Source of the DNA: Lysobacter sp. HDW10
Lineage (GTDB): Bacteria; Pseudomonadota; Gammaproteobacteria; Xanthomonadales; Xanthomonadaceae
Direction: 5' to 3'
Length of the DNA stretch: 64,000 nucleotides
NCBI RefSeq assembly: GCF_011300685.1
Contig: NZ_CP049864.1
Coordinates: 1,852,885-1,916,884 of the forward strand
Part shown: piece after piece, positions 19,849-28,696 of the stretch
Layout of the letters: every line of letters begins with the position of its first letter
Position numbering within the stretch: position 1 is the stretch's first letter
The notes under the pieces: generated by a model
What the model saw: the letters and a program-made list of their open reading frames with translations, nothing else
What the model was told of the DNA's origin: nothing
Database searches by the model: none
Translations under genes and position numbers: made by a program

Positions 19849-21231
19849 TCATTTTCGGGCCTCGGACTGCCCGTTAAACAGGCCTTTGAAGCCACCTGAG
19901 GGCTTGGAGATGGCATACCAGTCCACCTTTCGCGTCAGGGTCATGATCGCGGCAAGCAACACGAACAGAAGCGCAGAGCCCATGATCAGCGCATTGTCTT
20001 CTGAGACCAACAAGCCGTATAGCACGCCGTACAAGGCACTCAGCAGAGCAGTGAAGCCCAATGCGGCCTTCCACCCTTGCAGGACGGCGGTGAGATACCA
20101 GGTGATCAGGCCCACGCATGCGATGGCTGCGCAGAGATAGGACTGACCAAAGCTGAAGTGTTCGCTCATAGACAGCAAGAGGAGATAGAAGATGGCGATC
20201 GCAAATCCGACGAGCAGATATTGAATCGGATGAATCGCCACGCGTTTCAAGCACTCGAAAAGGAAGAAGCCCGCAAATGTGACTGCGACAAAGAGCACGC
20301 CGTATTTGATTGCGCGCGCCGTACTCGAGTAGACGTTGACGGGATCAATAAACGTGACGCTGATGCGCCCAGGCACCTCCGTTTCAATGGTTGTGCTTTC
20401 AAGCAGGGGCATTCTTTGCGACAACGGCTTTCCGTCTGCGTAGTCATCCTGAACATTGGTGGACAACGCACTCACGCGCCAATGGGCTGAGAATCCTTTG
20501 GCAACCGGATCCTGCTCAGGCGACGCGCCTACGAATTTCGGCGCATCCCAAGCAGACTTGAGATCGACTTGGTTGTCATCGCCAATGGGTAGGAACGAAA
20601 AGCTCTGCGTGCCTCTCAAATCGATGGCGAGCGTCGTGGAAAATGCGATCGCATCGCCCGCTTTCGGGGTCTTGAGCAGCGCATGGATGCCATTGCCTGC
20701 ACGAAAGCCGGCACCTGGCCGTACTTTCTGCGGGACACCATTCACGGCGAGTTTCGGGACGCCTTGTAAACCTCGTGGATCAGAAAACTCAACGCTGAGC
20801 CACGGCTGCGAAAATTCACGGCTGACATTGTCGTCATTTGGCGCCAAGTGTGTTTCAAAGCTTGCGTTCGCCGCGCCCTTCCAATCGAATACGCGCACGG
20901 CATGCATCCCTCGCATGCGCACGCCGACGGGTAGTTCGCCTTCAATGTGTAATTGACTGGGAAAGACGATCTGTTGTTTGTCAGTCCGTATGAACTTTGT
21001 TGTGCTTTTTCCGCTCGTATCGGTTTCGACGACTCGACGCGTTTCGACATAGGGCAATACCAAAACGGGGCCTGCAAAGGTTTGAGACTCGCCCACATTG
21101 GCTGCAATATCGTCGATCGCTTGTGCACGGTAGCTTTGTCGATCTTGGATGATGTCACCGATCAAGGCGAGCGCAATGACGATCACGATCGTCAGGCAGA
21201 AAATCATCACCGCTTTCAAAAATAGATGCAT
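19849..21231 (-). CDS. creD: Inner membrane protein CreD
   Basis: A 460-residue member of the CreD/Cet family. It has one N-terminal membrane segment (~5-27), a large periplasmic domain (~30-310, with FAGPVLVLPYVE and LAIDLRGTQSFSFLPIG) and several closely spaced membrane helices at the C-terminal end (~315-440, including PIQYLLVGFAIAIFYLLLLS). CreD is induced by CreBC and affects colicin E2 tolerance and envelope properties; its biochemistry is unknown. It follows creB-creC on the same strand with an 84-bp gap, enough for its own promoter. Confidence 0.93.
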   Translation of the reverse strand: MHLFLKAVMIFCLTIVIVIALALIGDIIQDRQSYRAQAIDDIAANVGESQTFAGPVLVLPYVETRRVVETDTSGKSTTKFIRTDKQQIVFPSQLHIEGELPVGVRMRGMHAVRVFDWKGAANASFETHLAPNDDNVSREFSQPWLSVEFSDPRGLQGVPKLAVNGVPQKVRPGAGFRAGNGIHALLKTPKAGDAIAFSTTLAIDLRGTQSFSFLPIGDDNQVDLKSAWDAPKFVGASPEQDPVAKGFSAHWRVSALSTNVQDDYADGKPLSQRMPLLESTTIETEVPGRISVTFIDPVNVYSSTARAIKYGVLFVAVTFAGFFLFECLKRVAIHPIQYLLVGFAIAIFYLLLLSMSEHFSFGQSYLCAAIACVGLITWYLTAVLQGWKAALGFTALLSALYGVLYGLLVSEDNALIMGSALLFVLLAAIMTLTRKVDWYAISKPSGGFKGLFNGQSEARK

Positions 21232-21315
21232 GTCAAAACGCCACTCTGGAGATAGCTCAGAATGACGACGACCTGTGCGCCGACGATGGCGGCAATGTGT
21301 GCTGAATGTGAAGTA

Positions 21316-22734
21316 TTAGCGCGACACCGTCAGCGTCGCACGCGCGCCGGCCTCCGTGTTGACCAAGTGCGCTGTGCCGTTATGCAAGGCGGCAATGGCC
21401 GCTACGAATGAAAGCCCGATTCCACTGCTACGACTTCCGCCTGTGTGTCGTGGGAGTGAGTAGAAGCGTTCGAACACGCGTCCCAAGGCAAACTCAGGAA
21501 TGCCGGGGCCGTGATCGTCAATTTGCACGGTCACCGATGCTTCGGATGCAATGAGTTCGCAGCGCACGTGTCCATTGACCGGCGAAAACTCAATGGCGTT
21601 ATCCAACAGATTGATCAGCGCCTGACGCAGCAAAAAGGGATCGCCCATCACGGTGGTCTGCGTCGCGCCTACGACGTCGATCCGGACATTGGCAGCGGCG
21701 GCTTTGGTTTCCAAACTGGCGATGGCGTCTCTGAGCACAGAATGCACGTCGACAGGTTCGGGGCTATCCAACTGCCGTCGTTGTTCCACAGAGGCCAGCG
21801 CCAAGAGTTGTTCAACCATCTCAGCCATACGTGAGCTTTGGCTTTGGATGTGTCCGACAAACTTGCGATGGTCCGCGACATCGAGCGGCCCTTCAAGGAT
21901 TTCTGCGGCAGCTTGAATGGATGCCAATGGACTCTTAAGTTCGTGGGTCAAAGTGTGGACGTATTCCTCCACATATTCTTTGCCGTCGAGTTCCGTGCGC
22001 ATGTGTTCCAAGGCGCGGCCAAGCTCACCGAACTCCGCTGACGCTTTCGGCGCAGGCGCGTTCTTTCCAGCCGTGACTGCTTGTGCGTAGGCGCGCAAAT
22101 GCCCCAACTGGCTCGACAACCACCAAGCCATCGCAATCCCAATCAAAAGGGCGACCCCTAACAAGACGATGCCCCACTTCAAAATCACGTTTCTGCTTTC
22201 AGTGATGAACGGCTGTAGCACGCGATTGGGCTTGCCAATACTCAATACACCGATGAGTTTGCCCTCGTGGCGAATGGGGGCGGCCACCCACATCACAGTC
22301 GACGCGGGATCATCGGCCTGTTCGCGCGTGGAGCGTGCGCCGTATTCACCTCGCAAGGTTCTCGCCACATCATTCCAGCGTGAATTGTCTCGGCCCAGAT
22401 CCTTGCCTTGCGAATCAAAAACAACACTGCCCTTCGCATCGGTGACGGTAATGCGATACGCCACGCCCTGCTTTTTGTAGCCCCAAATATCAGCGTTGAC
22501 ACGCCTGTCTGACAGGCTGCGCATGCGGCGCGCAAACAGGCCATCCGCCATTTGACCTGTAGCCAAGTCCTCACTTGCGAGCTCTGCGAGACTGTTGGCA
22601 GTGTCGGCCAAGGTGTCTTCCGCCGTTTGACGCACCGCCGGCTTAATCTGCTCGAGAAAGACTTGGCCCAGCATGAAAGCGGCCATCGCCACAATCAAGA
22701 AATAGCCAAGCAGTACGCGCCACGCGATTTTCAC
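21316..22734 (-). CDS. creC: Two-component sensor histidine kinase CreC
   Basis: The membrane sensor paired with CreB, 472 residues. TM1 is at ~8-28, a periplasmic sensing domain at ~30-180 (ending with VLSIGKPNRVLQPFI), and TM2 at ~186-208, followed by a HAMP-like linker. A HisKA domain carries the phospho-acceptor His in THELKSPLASIQAAAEIL (~265), and the HATPase domain has the N box (NLLDNAIEFSP), G1 box (DHGPGIP) and G2 box (SSGIGLSF). Its start overlaps the creB stop by 4 bp. CreC responds to growth on minimal media and, in some species, to beta-lactam-related cell wall stress. Confidence 0.92.
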   Translation of the reverse strand: MKIAWRVLLGYFLIVAMAAFMLGQVFLEQIKPAVRQTAEDTLADTANSLAELASEDLATGQMADGLFARRMRSLSDRRVNADIWGYKKQGVAYRITVTDAKGSVVFDSQGKDLGRDNSRWNDVARTLRGEYGARSTREQADDPASTVMWVAAPIRHEGKLIGVLSIGKPNRVLQPFITESRNVILKWGIVLLGVALLIGIAMAWWLSSQLGHLRAYAQAVTAGKNAPAPKASAEFGELGRALEHMRTELDGKEYVEEYVHTLTHELKSPLASIQAAAEILEGPLDVADHRKFVGHIQSQSSRMAEMVEQLLALASVEQRRQLDSPEPVDVHSVLRDAIASLETKAAAANVRIDVVGATQTTVMGDPFLLRQALINLLDNAIEFSPVNGHVRCELIASEASVTVQIDDHGPGIPEFALGRVFERFYSLPRHTGGSRSSGIGLSFVAAIAALHNGTAHLVNTEAGARATLTVSR

Positions 22735-23423
22735 TGCTGCACGTCCAATGAGTAGCCCAAGCCGCGATGCGTGCGGATCGGGGACTTGTCTGGCGCAATT
22801 TTTGAAAGTTTGGCGCGCAGCGTCTTGATGTGCGTGTCGATGGTTCGGTCACTGCTGTCGAAGGCTTCGGTCCACACGCGGTCCATCAACGCAGTGCGTG
22901 TCAACACTGCGCCAGGTCGTGCAAGCAAGGCGGAAAGCAATCCGTATTCGTAACGCGTAAGGGCCAAGGTTTGACCGTGATAGCGCACGCGTAGTCCCGC
23001 CACATCGTGAATGAAGTTGCCAGCGCCCTGCCCGTCGGATTCGGCATGGCCTTGAGCGGCCGCCCGTCGGAGAATCACTTTGGCCCGTGTCGCCACTTCT
23101 CTCGGTGAGAACGGCTTGCAGATATAGTCGTCCGCGCCGATCTCCAAGCCGACAATGCGATCCAACTCCTCGCCCCGTGCAGTGAGGAAGATGACCGGAA
23201 TCTGGCTGTGCTGCCTAAGCTTCTTACACACACTGAAGCCATCGATATCGGGCAAGCCAATGTCCAAGATGGCAAGGTCAATACCACCCTGCTCGACCAA
23301 GTCCAGCGCCGCCTGCCCAAGCGCTGTGTGCACCGTGTTGAAGCCTTCCGCACGCAGCGCAAATATCACGGTGTCCGCAATGGCGGTCTCATCTTCAACG
23401 AGCAGGATGGTCGGCATCTGCAC
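22731..23423 (-). CDS. creB: Two-component response regulator CreB (OmpR family)
   Basis: A 230-residue OmpR/PhoB-type regulator. The receiver domain (1-~125) has the acidic pair in LLVEDETAIADT, the phospho-acceptor Asp in LAILDIGLPDIDG (~55), and the Lys in DDYICKPFSPREV (~107). A winged-helix DNA-binding domain (~140-225) follows, with LTRYEYGLLSALLARPG and VLTRTALMDRVW. AGGAT lies 8 nt before the ATG. It is first in creB-creC-creD. The classical cre tag (TTCAC-N6-TTCAC) was looked for upstream and not found. Confidence 0.93.
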   Translation of the reverse strand: MQMPTILLVEDETAIADTVIFALRAEGFNTVHTALGQAALDLVEQGGIDLAILDIGLPDIDGFSVCKKLRQHSQIPVIFLTARGEELDRIVGLEIGADDYICKPFSPREVATRAKVILRRAAAQGHAESDGQGAGNFIHDVAGLRVRYHGQTLALTRYEYGLLSALLARPGAVLTRTALMDRVWTEAFDSSDRTIDTHIKTLRAKLSKIAPDKSPIRTHRGLGYSLDVQQ

Positions 23424-23472
23424 ATCCTATTCGCAAAATGATGTGCAGCCAATGAAACGCCTTGGGCCGATC

Positions 23473-26358
23473 CTATTTCACTTCAAATGTCCCTACTGCA
23501 ATCGTTTCCTTCTTATCCTTCAGACGCAAGGTGACGGTCTGATCTTTTTGCGCGGGCGTGCCGTAGTCGGTGGAGAACGTCAGCATCAGTGTGGTTTCCC
23601 CAGCGAGCACTTGTTGTCGGTCGCCGAAATAGTTGGCTTCGACCTTGTACACGCCCTTCTTGGGCAGGCGCAGCACAAATTCTTCAGGGCCATAGCCGCC
23701 GGTGAAATCCCGAGAGATACGCCCACCTTGGTACGAGGTTTTGTGTGCGTAGTAGACGCGTTCGCCATTCGGATCGGTGACCCACAAGTCCATATCGCTG
23801 TTATTGGCGTCCCAACTCAACACAGTGCGCAGGCCTACCGGATAGTGATGCAACAATCGCGCATCGAAACGCGATGTATCGATGCGCGCGGCGTGCTTGT
23901 TGATCAGCGTGTTGAGTTCGACCAGCGAAATCAAATCAATATCGGCAAAGCGCGAATCCCAGGTTCCGGTCACGACGGTGTAGAAGGCATCTGCTGCCCC
24001 TTGGTAGTCGTGTGTCGCTTGCAACGCGAGTGCGAGATCACGGTAGCTTTGTGGCTCATCGGGGGCGAGTTCAAGCACACGGCGCAGCAAGGGCACGGCT
24101 TCTTTCCACGCCTTCAGTTCTTGCATTCGATAGGCGAGCAGGCGCAGCAGGTGACGGTCTTCAATGGCAAGCTCTGCCAAGTTGCTCAGTACGCGTTTCG
24201 CCAAAACAACTTCGCCACGGTCTCGCAGTACATCGGCCGCGTCCATATAGAAGGCCGGGCTCTTTTGAAGAGACTGTCGCGCATCAAGATAGGTTGCATA
24301 AAGCATCGCCTTCGGCGCGCTGCGCAAACGCAATGCTTCGGGTGAATCCGATCGCCATGCTTGAATACGAATGCTTGCAGCGCCAGCCACGACGCCGGCA
24401 GTGCTGTTTGCAGAAACAGTGCCGGGTGCCATCAATGCGACGGGTGAAGGTGGCGGCGCAGATGCGGCAGCGGCTTCCGCCGCCCTAGTGCTACGGGCCA
24501 TTGCACGCTGTTGACCTTGAACCTCAACCGCGTCTAGCGCGGCGACTGCGCGCGCTTCAGCGACTGCAGGCGTCGGCTTCGCAGTTGGCGGTGCGTCCTT
24601 CGGAAACACGGTCGTCCACCACTTGCCACGTTCTTCATAGCGCGTGTTGAGTGCATCCACTTGCGCTTGGCGCTTTGAAACCAATGCCTCACGTTGCAAT
24701 TGCTTGATGCGCTGCCATTCCGCTAACAAGTCCGCCGGCGGTTGAATGTCATAGCGGGCATAGTCATCAGCAGTTTCGAGCACAATCAACGAACTCTCGG
24801 CGTTTGGGATCCCAAATCGCGCACCGAGTGCTTGCAGCTCGGAACTGTGAGAGGCGCGATCCGCTTCCAACGCATCCATCGTCCAACGTGCCCAGGTATA
24901 GGCCGCCATGCGACCTTCTGTCAGCTCGCCGACAATCGGCACAACCGTGGCATGCGCACCGCGTGCGTCACGCCAATGCACCGTCGCACGCGCGTTGGCG
25001 GATTGTCTTTCCACGGCGAAACGAATGCGACCTTCGGCATCCACAAAGGGTGTTTCAACAACAGCACCCTTGCCACCCGGCACATCGATGCGTTCAACCA
25101 TTGCCGGCGTGCGCAACATGTCGTCAACGGCGGGCAAGTCAGCCGTCGAGTTAAGGGCGACGACAGCGCCACGATGTGCGGCCGTCCATGATCTCAAGCG
25201 GCTTGAATCTGCTGCGCCATTTGTCCATGCGTCCAGGCGCGCTGGCAAGGTCGGCACGCTGTCGACGCCCAGATTGAAGAGGCCATCGCCAACATAGAGA
25301 TAGCGGTCTGCGCCCGCTATGGGTGCGATGGCAGAAGCACGCGTCGCGCCGTCGTAGGGCTGCTCGCGCAACACCGAGAGCAATTGCGCGCTCTGTCCGT
25401 TCTTGATGTCAAAGACGCGCGGTGCGGACGATGTGTCTCGCAATAGCTGCAAGGTGACACGCACGTTCGAAAGCTTGTTCAGCAGCCTGGACAATGCTGC
25501 GAGCTCCAAGTCATGGTCGCGTTCCAGTCCTGAAAGTGAGGCGTCCCAAATCAGCGCCAAATGCCGGATAGGTGCCTTTGCCGAATTTGCGTTGACCAGC
25601 TTGAGCTCTGCGAGTGCGAAGTCGCCCTGAGGTGCGCGCTGCAACAGCACAGTCGGTGCATCAGTGGCGGGCCATTCCAACACAACGCGACCGGCGCGAT
25701 CCAGATCACGGGCATCCAGCACTGTTGATGTCCGTTTGTCTTGTGCCGACCAGTTCAATCGACGACCGAAATTCGCCAAGACGGCGCGTTCGTTTCCTGT
25801 CACCGACAACGGAATGCTTTTGACTTCACGTGCAAACGAAATAGTCAGTGGCAGCTGATAGGTCTTATCCACGCGCTTGAGCGACTGCGCAACCCACAAG
25901 CGGACAGTGCGCGTGCCATTGGCTGGAATGGGATAGATCCGCAAGCTGTAGTGATTGCCTGCTGTTTTCTCTAGTAATGCGGGATCCACATTACGCCGCT
26001 CGATCGCTTCGAAGACAGTGCGACCTTTGGCTTTTGGTACAGCGACGGCATCGCGCATTTCACCATTGACGTCCAGCGCAAAGCCCACCACTTGCTGGCC
26101 ATCAGACAGCGGAAAATCCAAGTTACCTTCCAACACGCGTGCATTCGGATTCTGAAACACCAAGTCATATCGAATCCAGGCTTCACTGGCTGCCGTGCTG
26201 ACATCAACAGTGACCGAGGTTAAGCGCACCGGTTGTGCCGCATTTTTCACTTGCAACACCGGTCGAACCTGGAGGTCTTCCTGTGCAGTAGCCCATGGCG
26301 CGGCCAGAAGGAACAGCATGGCGAGAACACCGCCACCCAACTTGAGATTCGCTCGCAT
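23473..26358 (-). CDS. VIT and vWA domain-containing exported protein with TPR and DUF2135 regions
   Basis: A 961-residue secreted or periplasmic protein. From the ATG at 26358 (GGGGAG 8-9 nt upstream) a signal peptide ends near WATAQED. A VIT domain follows (~30-170, with GNLDFPLSDG and YSLRIYPIPANG). The vWA-like domain (~265-440) has DASLS, a complete DxSxS metal site. The middle (~540-680) is helical and Ala/Pro rich. TPR-like repeats occupy ~700-820 (LRRVLELAPDEPQSYRDLAL). The C-terminal DUF2135 domain (YfaP-like) shows SWDANNSDMDLWVTDPNGE. Such proteins resemble inter-alpha-trypsin inhibitor heavy chains; the bacterial role is unknown. It ends 49 bp from creB, on the same strand. Confidence 0.88.
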   Translation of the reverse strand: MRANLKLGGGVLAMLFLLAAPWATAQEDLQVRPVLQVKNAAQPVRLTSVTVDVSTAASEAWIRYDLVFQNPNARVLEGNLDFPLSDGQQVVGFALDVNGEMRDAVAVPKAKGRTVFEAIERRNVDPALLEKTAGNHYSLRIYPIPANGTRTVRLWVAQSLKRVDKTYQLPLTISFAREVKSIPLSVTGNERAVLANFGRRLNWSAQDKRTSTVLDARDLDRAGRVVLEWPATDAPTVLLQRAPQGDFALAELKLVNANSAKAPIRHLALIWDASLSGLERDHDLELAALSRLLNKLSNVRVTLQLLRDTSSAPRVFDIKNGQSAQLLSVLREQPYDGATRASAIAPIAGADRYLYVGDGLFNLGVDSVPTLPARLDAWTNGAADSSRLRSWTAAHRGAVVALNSTADLPAVDDMLRTPAMVERIDVPGGKGAVVETPFVDAEGRIRFAVERQSANARATVHWRDARGAHATVVPIVGELTEGRMAAYTWARWTMDALEADRASHSSELQALGARFGIPNAESSLIVLETADDYARYDIQPPADLLAEWQRIKQLQREALVSKRQAQVDALNTRYEERGKWWTTVFPKDAPPTAKPTPAVAEARAVAALDAVEVQGQQRAMARSTRAAEAAAASAPPPSPVALMAPGTVSANSTAGVVAGAASIRIQAWRSDSPEALRLRSAPKAMLYATYLDARQSLQKSPAFYMDAADVLRDRGEVVLAKRVLSNLAELAIEDRHLLRLLAYRMQELKAWKEAVPLLRRVLELAPDEPQSYRDLALALQATHDYQGAADAFYTVVTGTWDSRFADIDLISLVELNTLINKHAARIDTSRFDARLLHHYPVGLRTVLSWDANNSDMDLWVTDPNGERVYYAHKTSYQGGRISRDFTGGYGPEEFVLRLPKKGVYKVEANYFGDRQQVLAGETTLMLTFSTDYGTPAQKDQTVTLRLKDKKETIAVGTFEVK

Positions 26359-26419
26359 GATCAAACTCCCCTGAGGATTTAATCGTACAACGCTTACGCC
26401 CCCCAAAAGGGGTTGATGA

Positions 26420-27298
26420 TCAGCCGTCAGGATCCAAATGCTGCTTCAAACGTGCACGATAGGTTCGACTGCAAGGCAAACTGTCGCCCGTTTTGAGGTG
26501 GATCTTGGCATCCCCAGAGTCCAACGGTTCGATCGAGGCGACTTGGTCGACGTTCACCATATAGCTGCGATGTATTCGCACAAACCGACCCAGGTCGAGG
26601 CGCGACTCGAAACTACCCAAGGTGCTACGCAGAGGATAGTCACGGCCACGCATATGCAGGTTCACGTAATTGCCGGAAGCCTGCAACCATTCGATGTCGT
26701 TTGCCGCAACCAGAAACTCTTTGCCAAGCTTTCGGACAAGGAACCGCTGCGGGCGCTCGATGGGCTCCACCGGTGGGCCGTCGTCGGGCACCGAGAGCAT
26801 GCTCGCTTCGCCTTTCAGGCGACGACGCACAAAACGGTAAGCCTCGATCGTCACGACCACACCTGCATACGAACGGACATCTTTCAGATATTCATAGGCA
26901 AACTCAAGGAGCCATGGGCTGAAATCATAGTGAAGTCCCTGCGTTGTGTAGATCGCTTTGCGGATCAGAACCATACCCGTCACATGAATGACGGACCACA
27001 GGACACTGCCGAGCACATGAATCGGCAGACTGCGCCGCCAGTTGTCGAAATGAATCGGGAACCGACGCGTCCACCAGACCATCGCAGGCACCAATAGCAA
27101 ACTCATCAATGCACTGCTGCCTTCCCAAACCGCTGGCTGCCAGCCCGCGAAGCCCAACGCATATCGGTCCACGTCCATCGTTGCCGTGAGGGTGTTAGCG
27201 ACGGCGCTGACAAGGTATTGGACCACCCAAAACCCGATCTCGAGCGAACGGAACCATTGTGGATGACGTTGGATGAAGGCGGGGCCGATGGCTTGCAT
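26420..27298 (-). CDS. Membrane-anchored LytTR family regulator (RpfD-like position)
   Basis: A 292-residue protein with about four N-terminal membrane helices (~14-160, e.g. GFWVVQYLVSAVANTLTA and PIHVLGSVLWSVIHVTGMVL) and a C-terminal LytTR DNA-binding domain (~190-290). The latter shows EWLQASGNYVNLHMRGRDY and RFVRIHRSYMVNVDQV. There is no receiver domain. The xanthomonad rpf cluster contains a LytTR protein, RpfD, and this may be its counterpart; that is inferred from position and domain only. ATG at 27298 is chosen because TATAAT lies exactly 6 nt before it; longer forms start at 27343 or 27388. It lies upstream of the VIT gene on the same strand, 61 bp away, and might regulate it. Confidence 0.82.
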   Translation of the reverse strand: MQAIGPAFIQRHPQWFRSLEIGFWVVQYLVSAVANTLTATMDVDRYALGFAGWQPAVWEGSSALMSLLLVPAMVWWTRRFPIHFDNWRRSLPIHVLGSVLWSVIHVTGMVLIRKAIYTTQGLHYDFSPWLLEFAYEYLKDVRSYAGVVVTIEAYRFVRRRLKGEASMLSVPDDGPPVEPIERPQRFLVRKLGKEFLVAANDIEWLQASGNYVNLHMRGRDYPLRSTLGSFESRLDLGRFVRIHRSYMVNVDQVASIEPLDSGDAKIHLKTGDSLPCSRTYRARLKQHLDPDG

Positions 27299-27304
27299 CG
27301 CCGC

Positions 27305-27310
27305 ATTATA
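27305..27310 (-). promoter_or_regulatory. -10 element (TATAAT) 6 nt before the LytTR gene
   Basis: On the minus strand a perfect TATAAT is followed by GCGGCG and ATG, with no Shine-Dalgarno between. No good -35 is seen. If it is used, the mRNA would be leaderless. Confidence 0.45.
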
Positions 27311-27457
27311 GGGATTCAATGCATTGGGGCGGCCGCGATTCATCCCTCTGGACCCGCGATTGGACACATTGGCGCATCGGGTGGGCACCTAGTCGTAGCG
27401 GCCCGCCGAACTTCGCCGCATCGTGGCATCCATCTTCCCTTGCCATCCGTCAGCGAC

Positions 27458-28696
27458 ATGACCCCTTCGATTTCAGCACGCCGTTACGACCTAGATTGGT
27501 TACGCATCGGCGCATTCGCCTTGCTCGTCCCGTACCACGTCGGTATGTACTACACGACTTGGGATTGGCACATCAAGAGTCCGGCCATGTCGCATGCACT
27601 GGAACCCTTCATGTTACTGACTGCACCTTGGCGCTTGTCATTGCTGTTCTTCATAGCCGGTGTCGCGTTTGCCTACGCAATGCGCACCCGCGGCGGAGGG
27701 TTGGCATGGTCGCGCAGTAAGCGTTTGCTGATTCCACTCCTATTCGGCATGTTTGTCGTTGTCGTTCCACAGGTCTACTTGGAACTCAAGGAAAAGATGC
27801 CGGGCTTCGATATGCCAGCATGGGCTTTCTACCAGCGCTACTTGCAAGGTGGCGACATCTATTGTGTGAGACCACACGATTGCATCGATGCACCAACATG
27901 GAACCATCTTTGGTTCGTTGCCTATCTGTGGCTATACACCTTGCTCGCCTGCGGACTTGCGAAATGCATTCCCACTTCGGCGAAAGCGCATTGGGTGTCC
28001 CTGTCGGAAAAATACTTGGGCGGTTTGGCCACACTCCTCGTTCCGATGTGCCTATTGGTGCTTGCGCGCGTTTGGCTCTACCCCCTATTCGATTCGACAC
28101 ATGATCTTGACGACGATTGGTACAACCACGCTCAGTATGGCGTGGCATTCGTCACCGGCCTTGCGATCGCATTCAACGAGCGTGCTTGGCACACAATTTA
28201 TGCGGCGCGGCGTTGGATGACGGTACTTTGGGCGATCTGCTACCTGACATTCTTGGCCTGCTTTCTTGTATTCGATTCTGATACCGGCAGCGTCCCGGCG
28301 CTCGCCTTGGCGACGCAACGTGCGCTTTGGGGTGTCATGACGTGGGCTGCGATATGTGCGATCACCGGTTACGCGATGAGATGGCGCCATACCGATAGTC
28401 GCTGGCGTGCTTGGCTGACAGAAGCGGTGTTCCCACTCTACATCCTGCACCAAACCGTCATCATTCTTTTGGCGTGGAATGTCCGATCGCTGCATTTGCC
28501 CTGGCTGATCGAATACGTCGCGCTGATCGCGCTCACCTTCTGTATCTGCTTCGCGGCATTCGGATTGATTCGGCGAGTTCCGTGGCTCCGTCCGTTTTTC
28601 GGTTTGCGCTTCAGGCTGGCTGGCGGTGTCGCACCATCAATTGCACGGCATCACCCCCGCGCCAATCATCCAGCACCAATTGATAGACAAGCCTGA
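27458..28696 (+). CDS. Acyltransferase family membrane protein (acyltransferase 3 / OpgC-like)
   Basis: A 412-residue multi-pass membrane protein of the acyltransferase-3 family, which transfers acyl groups to sugars or glucans at the inner membrane. The N-terminal signature RRYDLDWLRIGAFALLVPYHVGM contains the conserved Asp, Arg and His; FFIAGVAFAYAMRTRG follows, with about ten hydrophobic segments in all and FPLYILHQTVIILLAW near the end. The substrate is unknown. The ATG at 27458 fits the family start. The last 86 bp overlap the 3' end of recJ on the opposite strand, which makes the C-terminal tail (about 28 residues, basic and Pro-rich) the antisense of recJ. Confidence 0.87.
   Translation: MTPSISARRYDLDWLRIGAFALLVPYHVGMYYTTWDWHIKSPAMSHALEPFMLLTAPWRLSLLFFIAGVAFAYAMRTRGGGLAWSRSKRLLIPLLFGMFVVVVPQVYLELKEKMPGFDMPAWAFYQRYLQGGDIYCVRPHDCIDAPTWNHLWFVAYLWLYTLLACGLAKCIPTSAKAHWVSLSEKYLGGLATLLVPMCLLVLARVWLYPLFDSTHDLDDDWYNHAQYGVAFVTGLAIAFNERAWHTIYAARRWMTVLWAICYLTFLACFLVFDSDTGSVPALALATQRALWGVMTWAAICAITGYAMRWRHTDSRWRAWLTEAVFPLYILHQTVIILLAWNVRSLHLPWLIEYVALIALTFCICFAAFGLIRRVPWLRPFFGLRFRLAGGVAPSIARHHPRANHPAPIDRQA

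Noticed and set aside
21297-21312. A TTCAC-N6-CACAC sequence before creD resembling the cre tag
   Set aside because: The second half matches TTCAC in only three of five bases, so it is too weak to call a CreB-binding site.
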